Positions 1-8,300 of a stretch of 64,000 nt of DNA are shown here, piece by piece (within the stretch, counting starts at the first letter, position 1; each line of letters opens with the position of its first letter). A program made the position numbers and the translations under genes. The notes beneath the pieces are model-generated. The model was not told the origin of the DNA and did not search any database. It saw nothing but the letters and a program-made list of their open reading frames with translations. Source of the stretch: Rhodoferax sp. (GTDB taxonomy: Bacteria > Pseudomonadota > Gammaproteobacteria > Burkholderiales > Burkholderiaceae_C); NCBI GenBank assembly GCA_031291305.1, contig JARLJH010000067.1:1-64000 (forward strand), in the 5' to 3' direction.

Positions 1-1
1 A

Positions 2-223
2 ATGCTGGATCATCCGTCCCTGGCCCTTGAGTTGCCCAATGGTGATGTGATCCTGAACGATGACTATCGCCATCGGGTATTGGTTCTGGACAGGCAAACC
101 AAGGCCATCATCTGGCAGTACGGCATCACAGACAAGGCAGGATACAAGCCAAACTATTTATCCAACCCAGATGGTTTGGACATCGATGTATTCCGTGATT
201 GGAAGGCAGCGCTCAAACAATAG
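2..223 (+). CDS. C-terminal fragment of a beta-propeller (NHL/PQQ-like repeat) protein, 5' end outside the window
   Basis: The reading frame is open to the left edge, so the visible 73 residues are probably only the C-terminus of a longer protein; the ATG at position 2 need not be the real start. The motif NGDVILNDDYRHRVLVLD followed by IIWQYG and NPDGLD resembles the last blade of NHL or PQQ-type beta-propeller proteins, in which short strands repeat around a DDYRHRV-like turn. No catalytic residues can be judged from this piece. It ends about 75 bp from the end of the convergent fruR gene, with no clear terminator in between. Family placement is by recognition of the motif only. Confidence 0.55.
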   Translation: MLDHPSLALELPNGDVILNDDYRHRVLVLDRQTKAIIWQYGITDKAGYKPNYLSNPDGLDIDVFRDWKAALKQ

Positions 224-298
224 GGTTGTTGTTACCGACAAAGCTGGCCCACGGCAACCCGAGCGTCTTCCTTGATCCGCCGCAGATCACCACCTGCG

Positions 299-1294
299 TT
301 AGCGCAGTGGAATGAGGCGTTGTGTCGATCCACGCACCACCAGTTCACCGCGTAGCACCACGCTGCGCACGGCACGATCTGGCGATGCCACCCGCTCCAG
401 CAGCAGCCTGAGCGCGGTTTGGCCGATTTCGTTGGTCGGCTGGCGAATCACGGTGATATCTGGGGTAACCAGACGGGTCCACGGCAGGTCATCAAAACCT
501 GCCACCGCGATCTGGGAAGGCACCTGCACTCCTGCTGCCTTGATCGCCTCGGCAATACCTTGCAGTACCAGGCCGCTACTGGCCACCAACGCGTCCGACA
601 GCGGGTCGCGTTGCAGCAAACGCTCAGCCATTTCTCGCGCCCGCTCGCTGCGGGGGGTAATCGGTTCAGCCTCGGGGGCCAAGCTCGCAGCAGACATGGC
701 GGCCAGATAGCCTTGGTGGCGCTGCGGCCCGGTCGAGCCCACGGCCCCATACAAAAAGACGATGCGTCGGCAACCCTGCGCGATCAAATGCTCGGTCAGA
801 CGGTATCCGGCGTCAAAGTTATCCAACACCACGGCATCCACATCGACATCGCGCTCACAGCGGTCCACCAACACCAACGGAAACGGATAGTTCATGGGCC
901 GCAGGTCTTTCAGCAGCGACAGTGTCGGCGACAAGATGACACCGCTGACGTTCTCGTCACGCATCATCTCCAGATAGAAGGCCTCTTTTTCAGGGTCTTC
1001 ATCGCTGTTGCACAGCAGCACCCGCATACCGTTCTGGTAGGCCACGTCTTCCACCGCGCGGCTGACCTCTGTAAAAAACGGGTTGCGAATATCGGACACG
1101 ATCAAGCCAAGTGTGTCAGTGCGACCTGATCGCAAGCGCCGGGCAGCCAGATCGGGTCTGTAACCCAGCAATTTGACAGCAGCGTTGACGCGCTCGCGCG
1201 TCTCATCGCTGACGCCGGGTGACCCTGACATCACCCGCGAAACCGAAGCCGTTGACACCCCGGCTTGCTTCGCCACATCCACGATTTTGACCAT
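299..1294 (-). CDS. fruR: LacI-family repressor, probably of the fructose PTS operon
   Basis: LacI/GalR-type repressor of 331 residues. The N-terminal helix-turn-helix is VDVAKQAGVSTASVSRVM (residues 5-22), followed by the hinge region ending RPDLAARRLRSGRT and a periplasmic-binding-protein-like effector domain from about residue 60. An in-frame start 11 codons upstream exists, but the ATG at 1294 has a strong GGAGG ribosome site six bases upstream and gives the usual MVKIVDVA beginning. The gene is divergent from fruB, so it most likely represses fruBKA and itself in response to a fructose phosphate (inference from context). Two related palindromes with a central CG lie in the shared promoter region. 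It is analogous to, but not proven orthologous with, Cra/FruR. Confidence 0.85.
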   Translation of the reverse strand: MVKIVDVAKQAGVSTASVSRVMSGSPGVSDETRERVNAAVKLLGYRPDLAARRLRSGRTDTLGLIVSDIRNPFFTEVSRAVEDVAYQNGMRVLLCNSDEDPEKEAFYLEMMRDENVSGVILSPTLSLLKDLRPMNYPFPLVLVDRCERDVDVDAVVLDNFDAGYRLTEHLIAQGCRRIVFLYGAVGSTGPQRHQGYLAAMSAASLAPEAEPITPRSERAREMAERLLQRDPLSDALVASSGLVLQGIAEAIKAAGVQVPSQIAVAGFDDLPWTRLVTPDITVIRQPTNEIGQTALRLLLERVASPDRAVRSVVLRGELVVRGSTQRLIPLR

Positions 1295-1310
1295 TGCGCC
1301 TCCAACCTTA

Positions 1311-1328
1311 CACGTAATCGATTTCATT
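1311..1328. promoter_or_regulatory. Candidate FruR operator O1 (fruR-proximal)
   Basis: CACGTAATCGATTTCATT, centred on CG at 1319/1320, has the imperfect dyad GTAATCGATTTC and matches 13 of 18 positions of the site at 1453-1470. Central CG dyads are the hallmark of LacI-family operators. It lies 17 bp upstream of the fruR start codon, suitable for autoregulation. Confidence 0.5.
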
Positions 1329-1385
1329 TATTGTGCATCAAAACACAAAAATACACCGATCACAGTTGTATTTCAAAGCAACAAT

Positions 1386-1399
1386 TAGGGTAAACCCTA
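1386..1399. promoter_or_regulatory. Perfect 14 bp palindrome in the fruR-fruB intergenic region
   Basis: TAGGGTAAACCCTA has perfect 6 bp arms around AA. It differs from the two CG-centred FruR-like sites, so if functional it would bind another regulator or influence the fruB promoter. I cannot assign a factor. Confidence 0.3.
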
Positions 1400-1452
1400 T
1401 GCTTATTTCGCAAAAAGATGCTGCAATTCTTGGGCAATTGACTGACAATCCT

Positions 1453-1470
1453 GATGTAAACGATTACATC
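1453..1470. promoter_or_regulatory. Candidate FruR operator O2 (fruB-proximal)
   Basis: GATGTAAACGATTACATC has perfect 7 bp arms around ACGA with CG at the centre (1461/1462), as expected for a LacI-family operator. It ends 50 bp before the fruB start codon, in the promoter or leader. With the related site 142 bp away near fruR it could support DNA looping by a tetramer (inference). Confidence 0.6.
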
Positions 1471-1520
1471 GCATTCACCAAAGCTGCCAAAAACACCATT
1501 CATTAGTAAGGAGACCCCAG

Positions 1521-4004
1521 ATGGAAACCATGACAACCGCCTGCGTGAAACTGAACGCCCAAGCCAGCAATAAAACCGAAGCGGTGCGCATCGCGGGGCA
1601 GCTGCTGGTGGATGCAGGTTACATCGCCCCGGGCTATGTAGACAGCATGCTCAAGCGTGAAGAAGTGGCCAATACGTTTCTGGGTGCAGGCGTCGCCATA
1701 CCGCACGGCATGGTTGAAGACCGCCACCTGATTCTCCATACCGGCGTCGCTGTGGTGCAATTTCGTGAGGGTGTCACCTGGAAAGACGGTGATCAGGCCC
1801 AACTGGTGGTGGCCATTGCCGCCAAATCAGACGAGCACATCGTCTTGCTGCGCCGCCTCACCCGCCTGATGCAATTGCCCAAGAGTATCGACAGCCTGGT
1901 GGCCACCGATGACGCACAACTGATTGTCAGCACCCTTGCCGACGAGCCCGTGCCAACTGCTGCCCCGGCAACTGAATCGATGGCCTGGCCCAGCGAGGCG
2001 CACTCCGACTGGACACTGGATTACCCCAATGGCTTGCACGCACGCCCGGCCACACGCTGGGTCGACACCGCCAAACGCTTTACCTGCGACATTCGCGTTT
2101 ACAAAGGCCACGAATTTGCTGACGCCAAGGCGCTGACGGGTTTGCTGTCTCTGGGCGTGACACGCGGCGACAGTCTGCGCATCGCCGCCCGTGGCCCGGA
2201 CGCACGCCGCGCGGTAGACGCCCTGCTGGATGCCGTACGCGCCTTGTCTGCCGAGGAAAAAGCCGACGCCGAGCGCGCCCGGCGCAACGCATTGGCTGCA
2301 CGTCGCAGTGCCCCCGACTGGTTGCCCGGTGGCAGCCCGCAAGCCATTTACGGCATCGGCGCCAGCCCGGGTCTGGCCATCGGAACGCTGGTCAGGCACA
2401 TCAGCCATCAATTTGACGTGCCAGACTCCCCAGGTGATGTCGTCGCCGATGGCGAGACCCTGGAGTCAGCGGTGCTGGCCATCAGCCAGGAGCTGCAAAC
2501 CATGGAGGCGCAGACCCGCACCCGCCTGGGTGCTTCGGAGGCAGCCATTTTTGCCGCCCAGCGCGAACTCATCGCCGATGCTGACTTGCTGCGTGACAGC
2601 CTGGCGAGCATTCTGCGCGGCCACGGCCCGGCTTGGGCCTGGCAATTTGCCCTGCAAGCACGGGTTGAAAAGCTGCAAGCCGTGGCCGACCCGCTGCTGG
2701 CGGCCCGCGCACTCGACTTGCGCGATGTGGGCGAACGCGTATTGGCCCATATGTTGGGCATCGAACGTCATAGCCTGGTGCTTCATCAGCCCAGCATTCT
2801 GGTGGCAGAAGACCTGACACCCTCTGACACCCTGCAACTTGACATGAAATTTGTGGTGGGCCTCGCCATCAGCAGTGGTGGACCGACGTCGCACACGGCG
2901 ATCCTGGCGCGCACGCTGGGCTTGCCCGCTGTGGTGGCCGCAGGCAGCGCCCTGCTGGTCGCGCCTGAAGGCCAGCTGGCGGTGATCGACGGTGGCGTGG
3001 GAGCCGTTTATCTGGACGTTTCGCAAACCGACCAGGACGCGGCAAATGAGGTGATTGCCCGCCAAACCGCCACGCGCAACGCACTGCGTGAAAGCCGCTA
3101 CCTGCCAGCCACCACCACCGACGGCCACACCGTTGAAGTGGCAGCCAATGTGGCCAACGCCAAGCAAGCCAGCGTGGCCATTGAGGCTGGCGCCGAAGGC
3201 GTGGGCCTGATGCGTACCGAGTTCCTTTTCCTGGAGCGCAACATCGCACCGGATGAGGAAGAGCAATACCGCGTCTACCGCGAGATGACCGAGGTCATGG
3301 GCGGGCGCACCCTGATCATCCGCGCGCTGGACATCGGTGGCGACAAGAAAGTGCCGTACCTGAACCTGCCGACTGAAGAAAACCCGTTCCTGGGTGTGCG
3401 CGGCGCACGCCTGTTACTGATCCGGCAGGACCTGCTCTACACCCAGTTGCGCGCGCTCTACCGCGCCGCCGCTCATGGCCCGATACGCATCATGTTCCCG
3501 ATGGTGACGCACACCAGCGAAATCGAAGCGTTGCGTGAACACTGCGAACGCGCCAGGCAGCAGGTCAACGGGCCGCAGCTCAAGATTGGCATCATGGTCG
3601 AGGTGCCGGCAGTGGCCGTCATGGCCGACAAGTTTGCACCGCTGGTGGACTTCTTCTCGGTGGGCACCAACGACCTGACCCAATACACCCTGGCCATCGA
3701 CCGCCAGCACCCCGAGCTGGCGCCGCAAGCCGACAGCTTGCACCCTGCCGTGCTGGACCTGATTGCCCGCACTGTGGCTGCTGCCAAAAAACACGGCACC
3801 TGGGTCGGTGTCTGCGGTGGTCTGGCGGGCGACCCACTGGGCGCACGCATCCTGACCGGGCTCGGTGTGGACGAACTTTCGATGAGCGCGCAAGACATCG
3901 CCGCCGTCAAAGCCACCCTGCGGGGTGACTCCTTCAGCGCCATGCAAGTGCTGGCACAACGCGCACTGGCCGCGGGCAGCGCAGACGAGGTGCGTGCCCT
4001 ATGA
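1521..4004 (+). CDS. fruB: Fructose PTS multiphosphoryl transfer protein (EIIA-HPr-EI fusion)
   Basis: Soluble energy-coupling part of the fructose phosphotransferase system, 827 residues, carrying phosphate from PEP to the membrane component FruA. Three modules are visible in order: EIIA-Fru (about 1-145) with the phosphorylatable His62 in IPHGMVEDRH; HPr (about 163-250) with His173 in NGLHARPAT; and Enzyme I (about 275-827) with the active His458 in GGPTSHTAILAR, the PEP-binding region RTEFLFLERN, and the C-terminal VGVCGG cysteine loop. All three phosphohistidines are present, so the relay looks complete in one chain. The start has an AAGGAG site eight bases upstream. The stop overlaps the fruK start by 4 bp (ATGA), indicating translational coupling. 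Expression is probably controlled by the divergent FruR. Confidence 0.96.
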   Translation: METMTTACVKLNAQASNKTEAVRIAGQLLVDAGYIAPGYVDSMLKREEVANTFLGAGVAIPHGMVEDRHLILHTGVAVVQFREGVTWKDGDQAQLVVAIAAKSDEHIVLLRRLTRLMQLPKSIDSLVATDDAQLIVSTLADEPVPTAAPATESMAWPSEAHSDWTLDYPNGLHARPATRWVDTAKRFTCDIRVYKGHEFADAKALTGLLSLGVTRGDSLRIAARGPDARRAVDALLDAVRALSAEEKADAERARRNALAARRSAPDWLPGGSPQAIYGIGASPGLAIGTLVRHISHQFDVPDSPGDVVADGETLESAVLAISQELQTMEAQTRTRLGASEAAIFAAQRELIADADLLRDSLASILRGHGPAWAWQFALQARVEKLQAVADPLLAARALDLRDVGERVLAHMLGIERHSLVLHQPSILVAEDLTPSDTLQLDMKFVVGLAISSGGPTSHTAILARTLGLPAVVAAGSALLVAPEGQLAVIDGGVGAVYLDVSQTDQDAANEVIARQTATRNALRESRYLPATTTDGHTVEVAANVANAKQASVAIEAGAEGVGLMRTEFLFLERNIAPDEEEQYRVYREMTEVMGGRTLIIRALDIGGDKKVPYLNLPTEENPFLGVRGARLLLIRQDLLYTQLRALYRAAAHGPIRIMFPMVTHTSEIEALREHCERARQQVNGPQLKIGIMVEVPAVAVMADKFAPLVDFFSVGTNDLTQYTLAIDRQHPELAPQADSLHPAVLDLIARTVAAAKKHGTWVGVCGGLAGDPLGARILTGLGVDELSMSAQDIAAVKATLRGDSFSAMQVLAQRALAAGSADEVRAL

Positions 4005-4978
4005 ACCCACTTCACGACAACCAACCCCGCGTGGTCGCGATAGCCCTGAACCCGGCCTTGGACCACACCCTTGAAATTGACAGCCTTCACATTGGTGAAG
4101 TCAATCGCGCCTTGCGCATGCAGGTGGATGTGGGCGGCAAGGGCATCAATGTGGCATCCTGCCTGGCAGACTTCGGCATCACCAGCTCGGTCACCGGCCA
4201 AATCGGCAGGGAAAACGCCGCCCAGTTCGAGACGCTGTTCCACGCCAAAGGCATCGACAACCGGTTCTTCTATCTGGACGGGCTGACGCGCATCAACACC
4301 AAAGTGGTGGACTTGACCAACGGCCAGACCACCGACATCAACATGCCCGGCCCAAGCATGGAGCCCGACGCCATCCAGAACCTGTTCGAGCGTCTGTTGA
4401 TCCGCATCGATGGCCTGGTCAGCGCCCGCAGTTGGGTGGTGGTATCGGGAAGCTTGCCTCCCCAGTGGCCCGCCGACACCTACCAGCGCCTGATCACGCA
4501 CGTGCACAGCCTGGGCGCCTATGCGCTGCTCGACGCCAGCGGCAGTGCATTGGCTGCGGGCATTGGTGCAGCGCCAGACATCATCAAACCCAACCGCGAC
4601 GAACTCTCCGAGCTGATCGGGCGCACGCTGGAGGACACGGCATCCGTCGCGGCTGCCGCGCGCGAACTGTTGGCACGTCCCAATGCCCCGGGCACAGTGA
4701 TTGTGTCGATGGGTGGCGACGGTGCACTGTTCGTCAATCGACAGGAAGCCCTGCTGGCGCACCCCATACCGACAGAGCTGACCAGCACCGTGGGCGCGGG
4801 TGATGCCATGGTTGCCGGTATCGTCGCCGCCCAGATTGCGGGCAAGCCGCTGGCCGATTGCGCACGGCTGGCTACCGCGTTTTCAGCCGGCAAACTGGCC
4901 CGGGTTGGGCCGCATTTACCCCCGCCCGACACCGTGAGGGCACTGGCCCAAATGGTCCAGATCAGTTCCATCAGCTGA
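4001..4978 (+). CDS. fruK: 1-phosphofructokinase
   Basis: Cytoplasmic PfkB-family kinase of 325 residues that phosphorylates fructose 1-phosphate, the product of the FruBA transport system, to fructose 1,6-bisphosphate. The substrate-binding glycine signature [11 protein letters not shown] lies at about residues 42-52 and the catalytic [11 protein letters not shown] signature near residue 265; both are typical of 1-phosphofructokinase or tagatose-6-phosphate kinase. Its place between fruB and fruA makes fruK the clear choice. It overlaps fruB by 4 bp and ends 44 bp before fruA. Length is slightly above the usual 310-315 residues. Confidence 0.95.
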   Translation: MNPLHDNQPRVVAIALNPALDHTLEIDSLHIGEVNRALRMQVDVGGKGINVASCLADFGITSSVTGQIGRENAAQFETLFHAKGIDNRFFYLDGLTRINTKVVDLTNGQTTDINMPGPSMEPDAIQNLFERLLIRIDGLVSARSWVVVSGSLPPQWPADTYQRLITHVHSLGAYALLDASGSALAAGIGAAPDIIKPNRDELSELIGRTLEDTASVAAAARELLARPNAPGTVIVSMGGDGALFVNRQEALLAHPIPTELTSTVGAGDAMVAGIVAAQIAGKPLADCARLATAFSAGKLARVGPHLPPPDTVRALAQMVQISSIS

Positions 4979-5022
4979 CCCAGCTGTGTCCCTCTGTCTT
5001 ATTTAGCGAAAGGAATCCCATC

Positions 5023-6798
5023 ATGTCAAAAATAGTCGCTGTGACCGCATGCCCGACCGGCATCGCTCACACCATCATGGCCGCTGAAGCCTTGCAGCAA
5101 GCTGCGGACCGCACCGGCCACACCCTGCAGGTGGAAACACGAGGGTCAGCGGGCACCCGCAACACCCTCACCGCAGCTGAAATTGCTGCGGCTGACGCGG
5201 TGATCATCGCGGCAGACACCCATGTCAACACCGAACGCTTTGCTGGCAAATACCTGCTTGAAGTCAGCACCGTGGCAGCCATTCGCGATGCTGAAGCCGT
5301 GATTCGTCACGCCCTGGGCCAGGTGCGCCCCGCCGCGCAACCCGCTGCAGCGTCGCCTGCTGCGCCCACCGCGCCCGCCCGTGACCCGTCCATGCCGCAA
5401 ATCGTCGCCATCACCTCTTGCCCAACCGGTATTGCCCACACCTTCATGGCGGCCGAAGGCCTGGAATCTGGCGCCAAGGCCAACCACTACACCATCAAGG
5501 TTGAAACCCAGGGCTCGGTCGGTGCGCAAAACACTTTGAGCGCTGCCGAAATTGCCAACGCCGAGATCGTGCTGATCGCCGCCGACACCAAGGTCGACAT
5601 GAGCCGCTTTGCGGGCAAACGCGTTTACGACACCAGCACCAACGCCGCCATCAAAGACGGCGCACAAGTGGTCCGCACCGCCTGGGAGCAGGCGAAACAA
5701 ACCGGCGCCACGACCGGCATGGCTTACGCTGACCAGGTCAAGGCACTCAAAGCGCAGCAGAGCGCCAGCCGCACTGGCGCCTACAAACACCTGATGACCG
5801 GTGTGTCCTACATGATCCCCTTCGTGGTCGCCGGTGGTCTGCTGATCGCCATGGGCTTCGCGCTGGGCGGGATTTATGTCTATGACGATGCCCACAAAGG
5901 CACGCTGGCCTGGACGCTGTTCACGATTGGTGCCAAGAGCGGCTTTGCGCTGATGGTGCCGATTCTGGCGGGCTTCATCGCCCACTCCATCGCGGATCGC
6001 CCCGGCCTGGCACCGGGCATGATCGGCGGCATGATCGCCGCCTCGATTGGCGCGGGCTTCATCGGTGGCATCGCCGCTGGTTTTCTGGCCGGTTATACGG
6101 TCAAGTTCCTCAACGACAAGATCCAGCTCGGACGCAATCTGGACGGCCTCAAGCCGGTGCTGATCCTGCCGCTGCTGGGCACCGCCATCGTCGGTCTGTT
6201 GATGTACTACGTGGTCGGCGGCCCGGTGTCGGTTGCATTGGCAGCAATTACCGCCTGGCTCAAGGGTTTGCAAGGTTCCAACGCTATCTTTTTGGGTCTG
6301 CTGCTGGGTTCGATGATGGCTTTTGACATGGGTGGCCCGGTCAACAAGGCAGCCTACGCGTTTGCCACCGGCCTGATCGCCAGCGAGGTCTACGCGCCCA
6401 TGGCTGCCGTCATGGCCGCTGGTATGACGCCGCCCTTGGCGCTGGCCCTGGCCACGGTGTTGTTCAAGAACCGCTTCTCCACGGACGAGCGCGAGGCAGG
6501 CAAAGCCACCGCATTGCTGGGCATTTCCTTCATCACCGAAGGCGCGATTCCCTACGCCGCCAAAGACCCGCTGCGCGTCATCCCCGCGTTGATGATCGGC
6601 TCAGCCGTCGCCGGGGCGTTGTCGATGGTGATGGGCTGCGAACTGCGCGTGCCACACGGCGGCGTGTTCGTGCTGCCGATCCCCAATGCGGTAACCAACC
6701 TGGGCGCCTACCTAGTCGCCATCGTGGCTGGTACCGTCGTCAGCGCCCTCGCCCTGGCTGCCCTCAAGCGCCCACTCGAAGAAGCTGTCGCCAGCTGA
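5023..6798 (+). CDS. fruA: Fructose PTS EIIB'BC permease
   Basis: Membrane component of the fructose PTS, 591 residues, that imports fructose and releases fructose 1-phosphate. There are two tandem EIIB domains: residues 1-100 with Cys10 in [10 protein letters not shown], and about 124-222 with Cys133 in [10 protein letters not shown], joined by an Ala/Pro linker. The second is normally the active phosphocysteine domain, while the first (B') is usually modified; here both keep the CPTGIAHT loop. The EIIC channel follows from about residue 245 with many membrane segments and the signature [15 protein letters not shown] longer upstream frame exists, but the ATG at 5023 has AAAGGA nine bases upstream and begins with the usual [11 protein letters not shown]. 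Last gene of fruBKA. Confidence 0.95.
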   Translation: MSKIVAVTACPTGIAHTIMAAEALQQAADRTGHTLQVETRGSAGTRNTLTAAEIAAADAVIIAADTHVNTERFAGKYLLEVSTVAAIRDAEAVIRHALGQVRPAAQPAAASPAAPTAPARDPSMPQIVAITSCPTGIAHTFMAAEGLESGAKANHYTIKVETQGSVGAQNTLSAAEIANAEIVLIAADTKVDMSRFAGKRVYDTSTNAAIKDGAQVVRTAWEQAKQTGATTGMAYADQVKALKAQQSASRTGAYKHLMTGVSYMIPFVVAGGLLIAMGFALGGIYVYDDAHKGTLAWTLFTIGAKSGFALMVPILAGFIAHSIADRPGLAPGMIGGMIAASIGAGFIGGIAAGFLAGYTVKFLNDKIQLGRNLDGLKPVLILPLLGTAIVGLLMYYVVGGPVSVALAAITAWLKGLQGSNAIFLGLLLGSMMAFDMGGPVNKAAYAFATGLIASEVYAPMAAVMAAGMTPPLALALATVLFKNRFSTDEREAGKATALLGISFITEGAIPYAAKDPLRVIPALMIGSAVAGALSMVMGCELRVPHGGVFVLPIPNAVTNLGAYLVAIVAGTVVSALALAALKRPLEEAVAS

Positions 6799-6844
6799 CG
6801 CGGGATAACGCCCCCGCCGGGCACTGGCCAGAGTGAAGTATTGT

Positions 6845-6895
6845 TTTGATAGCATCTAGCCCTTTGTTTATATGGGCTAGATGCTAATTTCTTAT
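6845..6895. repeat. Intergenic ~50 bp repeat, copy R1, with perfect 13 bp hairpin
   Basis: Between fruA and the PIN gene. The hairpin arms TAGCATCTAGCCC (6850-6862) and GGGCTAGATGCTA (6874-6886) are perfectly complementary and are followed by ATTTCTTAT. It shares the TTTGATAGC, CCCTT, GGGCTAGA and AATTTCTTAT blocks with the copies near 12.3, 12.6, 16.2, 33.1 and 38.2 kb. It could terminate fruBKA transcription. I see nothing recognisable in the rest of the 6799-7102 gap. Confidence 0.7.
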
Positions 6896-7102
6896 GTGAT
6901 TTCTGTCGTTGCCTATCGGAAGCAAGGCATGTGGACAGAAAGAAGGGGGGAAGCTTTGCGACGACGCGACCTGCGAGGGACATGCGTTAGTCGCCATTGA
7001 CACCCCTTGGCAATCAATGAATCTTTGGGAGTGCATCACGCAGCTTTCGCCAACATGCCTGAATGATTGTGTCTGACGCATCGTCAGCATGGTGAGCCCC
7101 AG

Positions 7103-7681
7103 TCAAAGGTGTTTCTTCATCAAGTCCGAAAACGCCTTCAAACCCTGCGCGCAAAGTGTGTCTGCACAGTCCTGCGTCGTCTTGGGTGGGTTGCGGAGGT
7201 TGTTGCTCATTCGCACAAAAGCCGAAACGACACGGTCTGGTGAGTCAGACATCATGCGACACAAAAACGTGTCGGGATTCTCCACAGTCAACCCGGCTTG
7301 CGCTAACTCCGCGCGGTCAAAGTCCTTGAGGTTCCAAGTGATGACGGTCACGACATTCGCACCCGATTGTTTGCGCGCCGTAACCGCAGCGGCAGCCACA
7401 TGACGATCTTTGGCATCGGTCTTGGGGAAAAATCCTTCATGCTGGCGATGCCGACTGATCAAGGCATCTCCCGCTGCCCGGTTCATCAACTGGGCGACTT
7501 TTTCCAGCTCACTTCGGGCTACACCGTAATCGCGGGCAACGTTGCGCATCCACTCTTCATGGATTTGGTTTGTCCAGTGTGCGCGAATCGCACCACCGGC
7601 TGCCAGCCACATGAAGAGGTCGCGTTGTGCCGCCGGATAGAGAACACAAGCGTCCAGAACGACAACCGGTGTCATGTTCAA
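7103..7681 (-). CDS. PIN-domain protein, putative toxin nuclease of a toxin-antitoxin pair
   Basis: 192-residue protein whose N-terminus VVVLDACVLYPAAQRDL and later TDAKDRHVAAAAV and WNLKDFDRA match PIN-domain ribonucleases. Candidate metal-binding acidic residues are Asp10, Glu42/Glu43, Asp89 or Asp92, and Asp120. It is longer than classical VapC toxins (about 130 residues), with a C-terminal extension of about 60 residues. Its start overlaps the stop of the upstream HTH gene by 4 bp, the arrangement expected for an antitoxin-toxin operon. RNA target and toxicity are not shown by the sequence; a non-toxin PIN nuclease role remains possible. Confidence 0.75.
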   Translation of the reverse strand: MNMTPVVVLDACVLYPAAQRDLFMWLAAGGAIRAHWTNQIHEEWMRNVARDYGVARSELEKVAQLMNRAAGDALISRHRQHEGFFPKTDAKDRHVAAAAVTARKQSGANVVTVITWNLKDFDRAELAQAGLTVENPDTFLCRMMSDSPDRVVSAFVRMSNNLRNPPKTTQDCADTLCAQGLKAFSDLMKKHL

Positions 7682-8127
7682 TAGCCAAGTCCGTGGCGTT
7701 GGGATAGCTCTGCAAGTTCCTTCAAGGCAGATTCCCGCTGGGCATCACGGGTACGTTTGTATTTGAGAACGCTAGCACGTGCCACACGACGATGGCGCCC
7801 CACCTTGGGCAAGGGCGGAATTTCTCCTTGGTCAAGCAATTTGACCAAGTGTGGGCGAGAGACGTTCAGCAAGTCTGCCGCCTCTTGTGTGGTGAGGGCT
7901 TCGTCATCTTCAATGACCCGCACCTGTTTGCCAGCCAGAAGCAGCTCTGTCGTGCGTTCAATCACACCGGTCAGTGATGCGGCAAAGTCCATCAGGATTT
8001 CTGGTGAAGTGCCCGCTGGCGCTTCACGACGCAGAGCAGACAGAACCGAACGCGCCGATTTCTCGCAAGCTCCGCGTAGCGCAGGGTCAAAACCTTGAGG
8101 TGAAGGAATGGCAGTGGAAGAGCGCAC
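7678..8127 (-). CDS. HTH (excisionase-type) DNA-binding protein, putative antitoxin
   Basis: 149 residues from a GTG start at 8127, chosen because AAGGAG lies seven bases upstream; a longer frame from 8184 would begin inside the palindrome and lacks a ribosome site. Residues 78-100 (LTTQEAADLLNVSRPHLVKL) form a MerR/excisionase-type helix-turn-helix with the SRPHLVKLL recognition helix seen in antitoxins paired with PIN proteins. The C-terminal 45 residues are charged and probably helical. It is translationally coupled to the PIN gene and probably represses the operon through the palindrome directly upstream (inference). Confidence 0.75.
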   Translation of the reverse strand: MRSSTAIPSPQGFDPALRGACEKSARSVLSALRREAPAGTSPEILMDFAASLTGVIERTTELLLAGKQVRVIEDDEALTTQEAADLLNVSRPHLVKLLDQGEIPPLPKVGRHRRVARASVLKYKRTRDAQRESALKELAELSQRHGLGY

Positions 8128-8153
8128 CGTAAATCTCCTTGAAATAACTTGGG

Positions 8154-8183
8154 TGTTTCGATTATATGAAATTAATCGAAACA
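8154..8183. promoter_or_regulatory. Perfect palindrome at the PIN/HTH operon promoter, probable autoregulatory operator
   Basis: Arms TGTTTCGATTA (8154-8164) and TAATCGAAACA (8173-8183) are exact reverse complements across an 8 bp spacer. The site lies 27 bp upstream of the GTG start of the HTH gene. A further half-site AATCGAAG follows at 8184. Position and symmetry fit an operator for the antitoxin dimer. Confidence 0.7.
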
Positions 8184-8300
8184 ATCGAAGAACTGAAAAT
8201 GGTCATGTCGTTTTTGCGAGTGCGTTGCAACGGGATGTTGGTACAGGCGAGGCTAACCTAGCCACAGCGTCGGGCAACAGCGGTGCATTGAAAGCCGACA

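Noticed and set aside
3473..4762. Long open frame (429 codons) on the minus strand opposite fruB/fruK
   Set aside because: Antisense shadow of high-GC coding sequence: no ribosome site, no recognisable motif, and it crosses the boundary of two certain genes.
5146..6273. 375-codon minus-strand frame opposite fruA
   Set aside because: His/Gly/Arg-rich shadow of the fruA membrane domain without start signal or family features.
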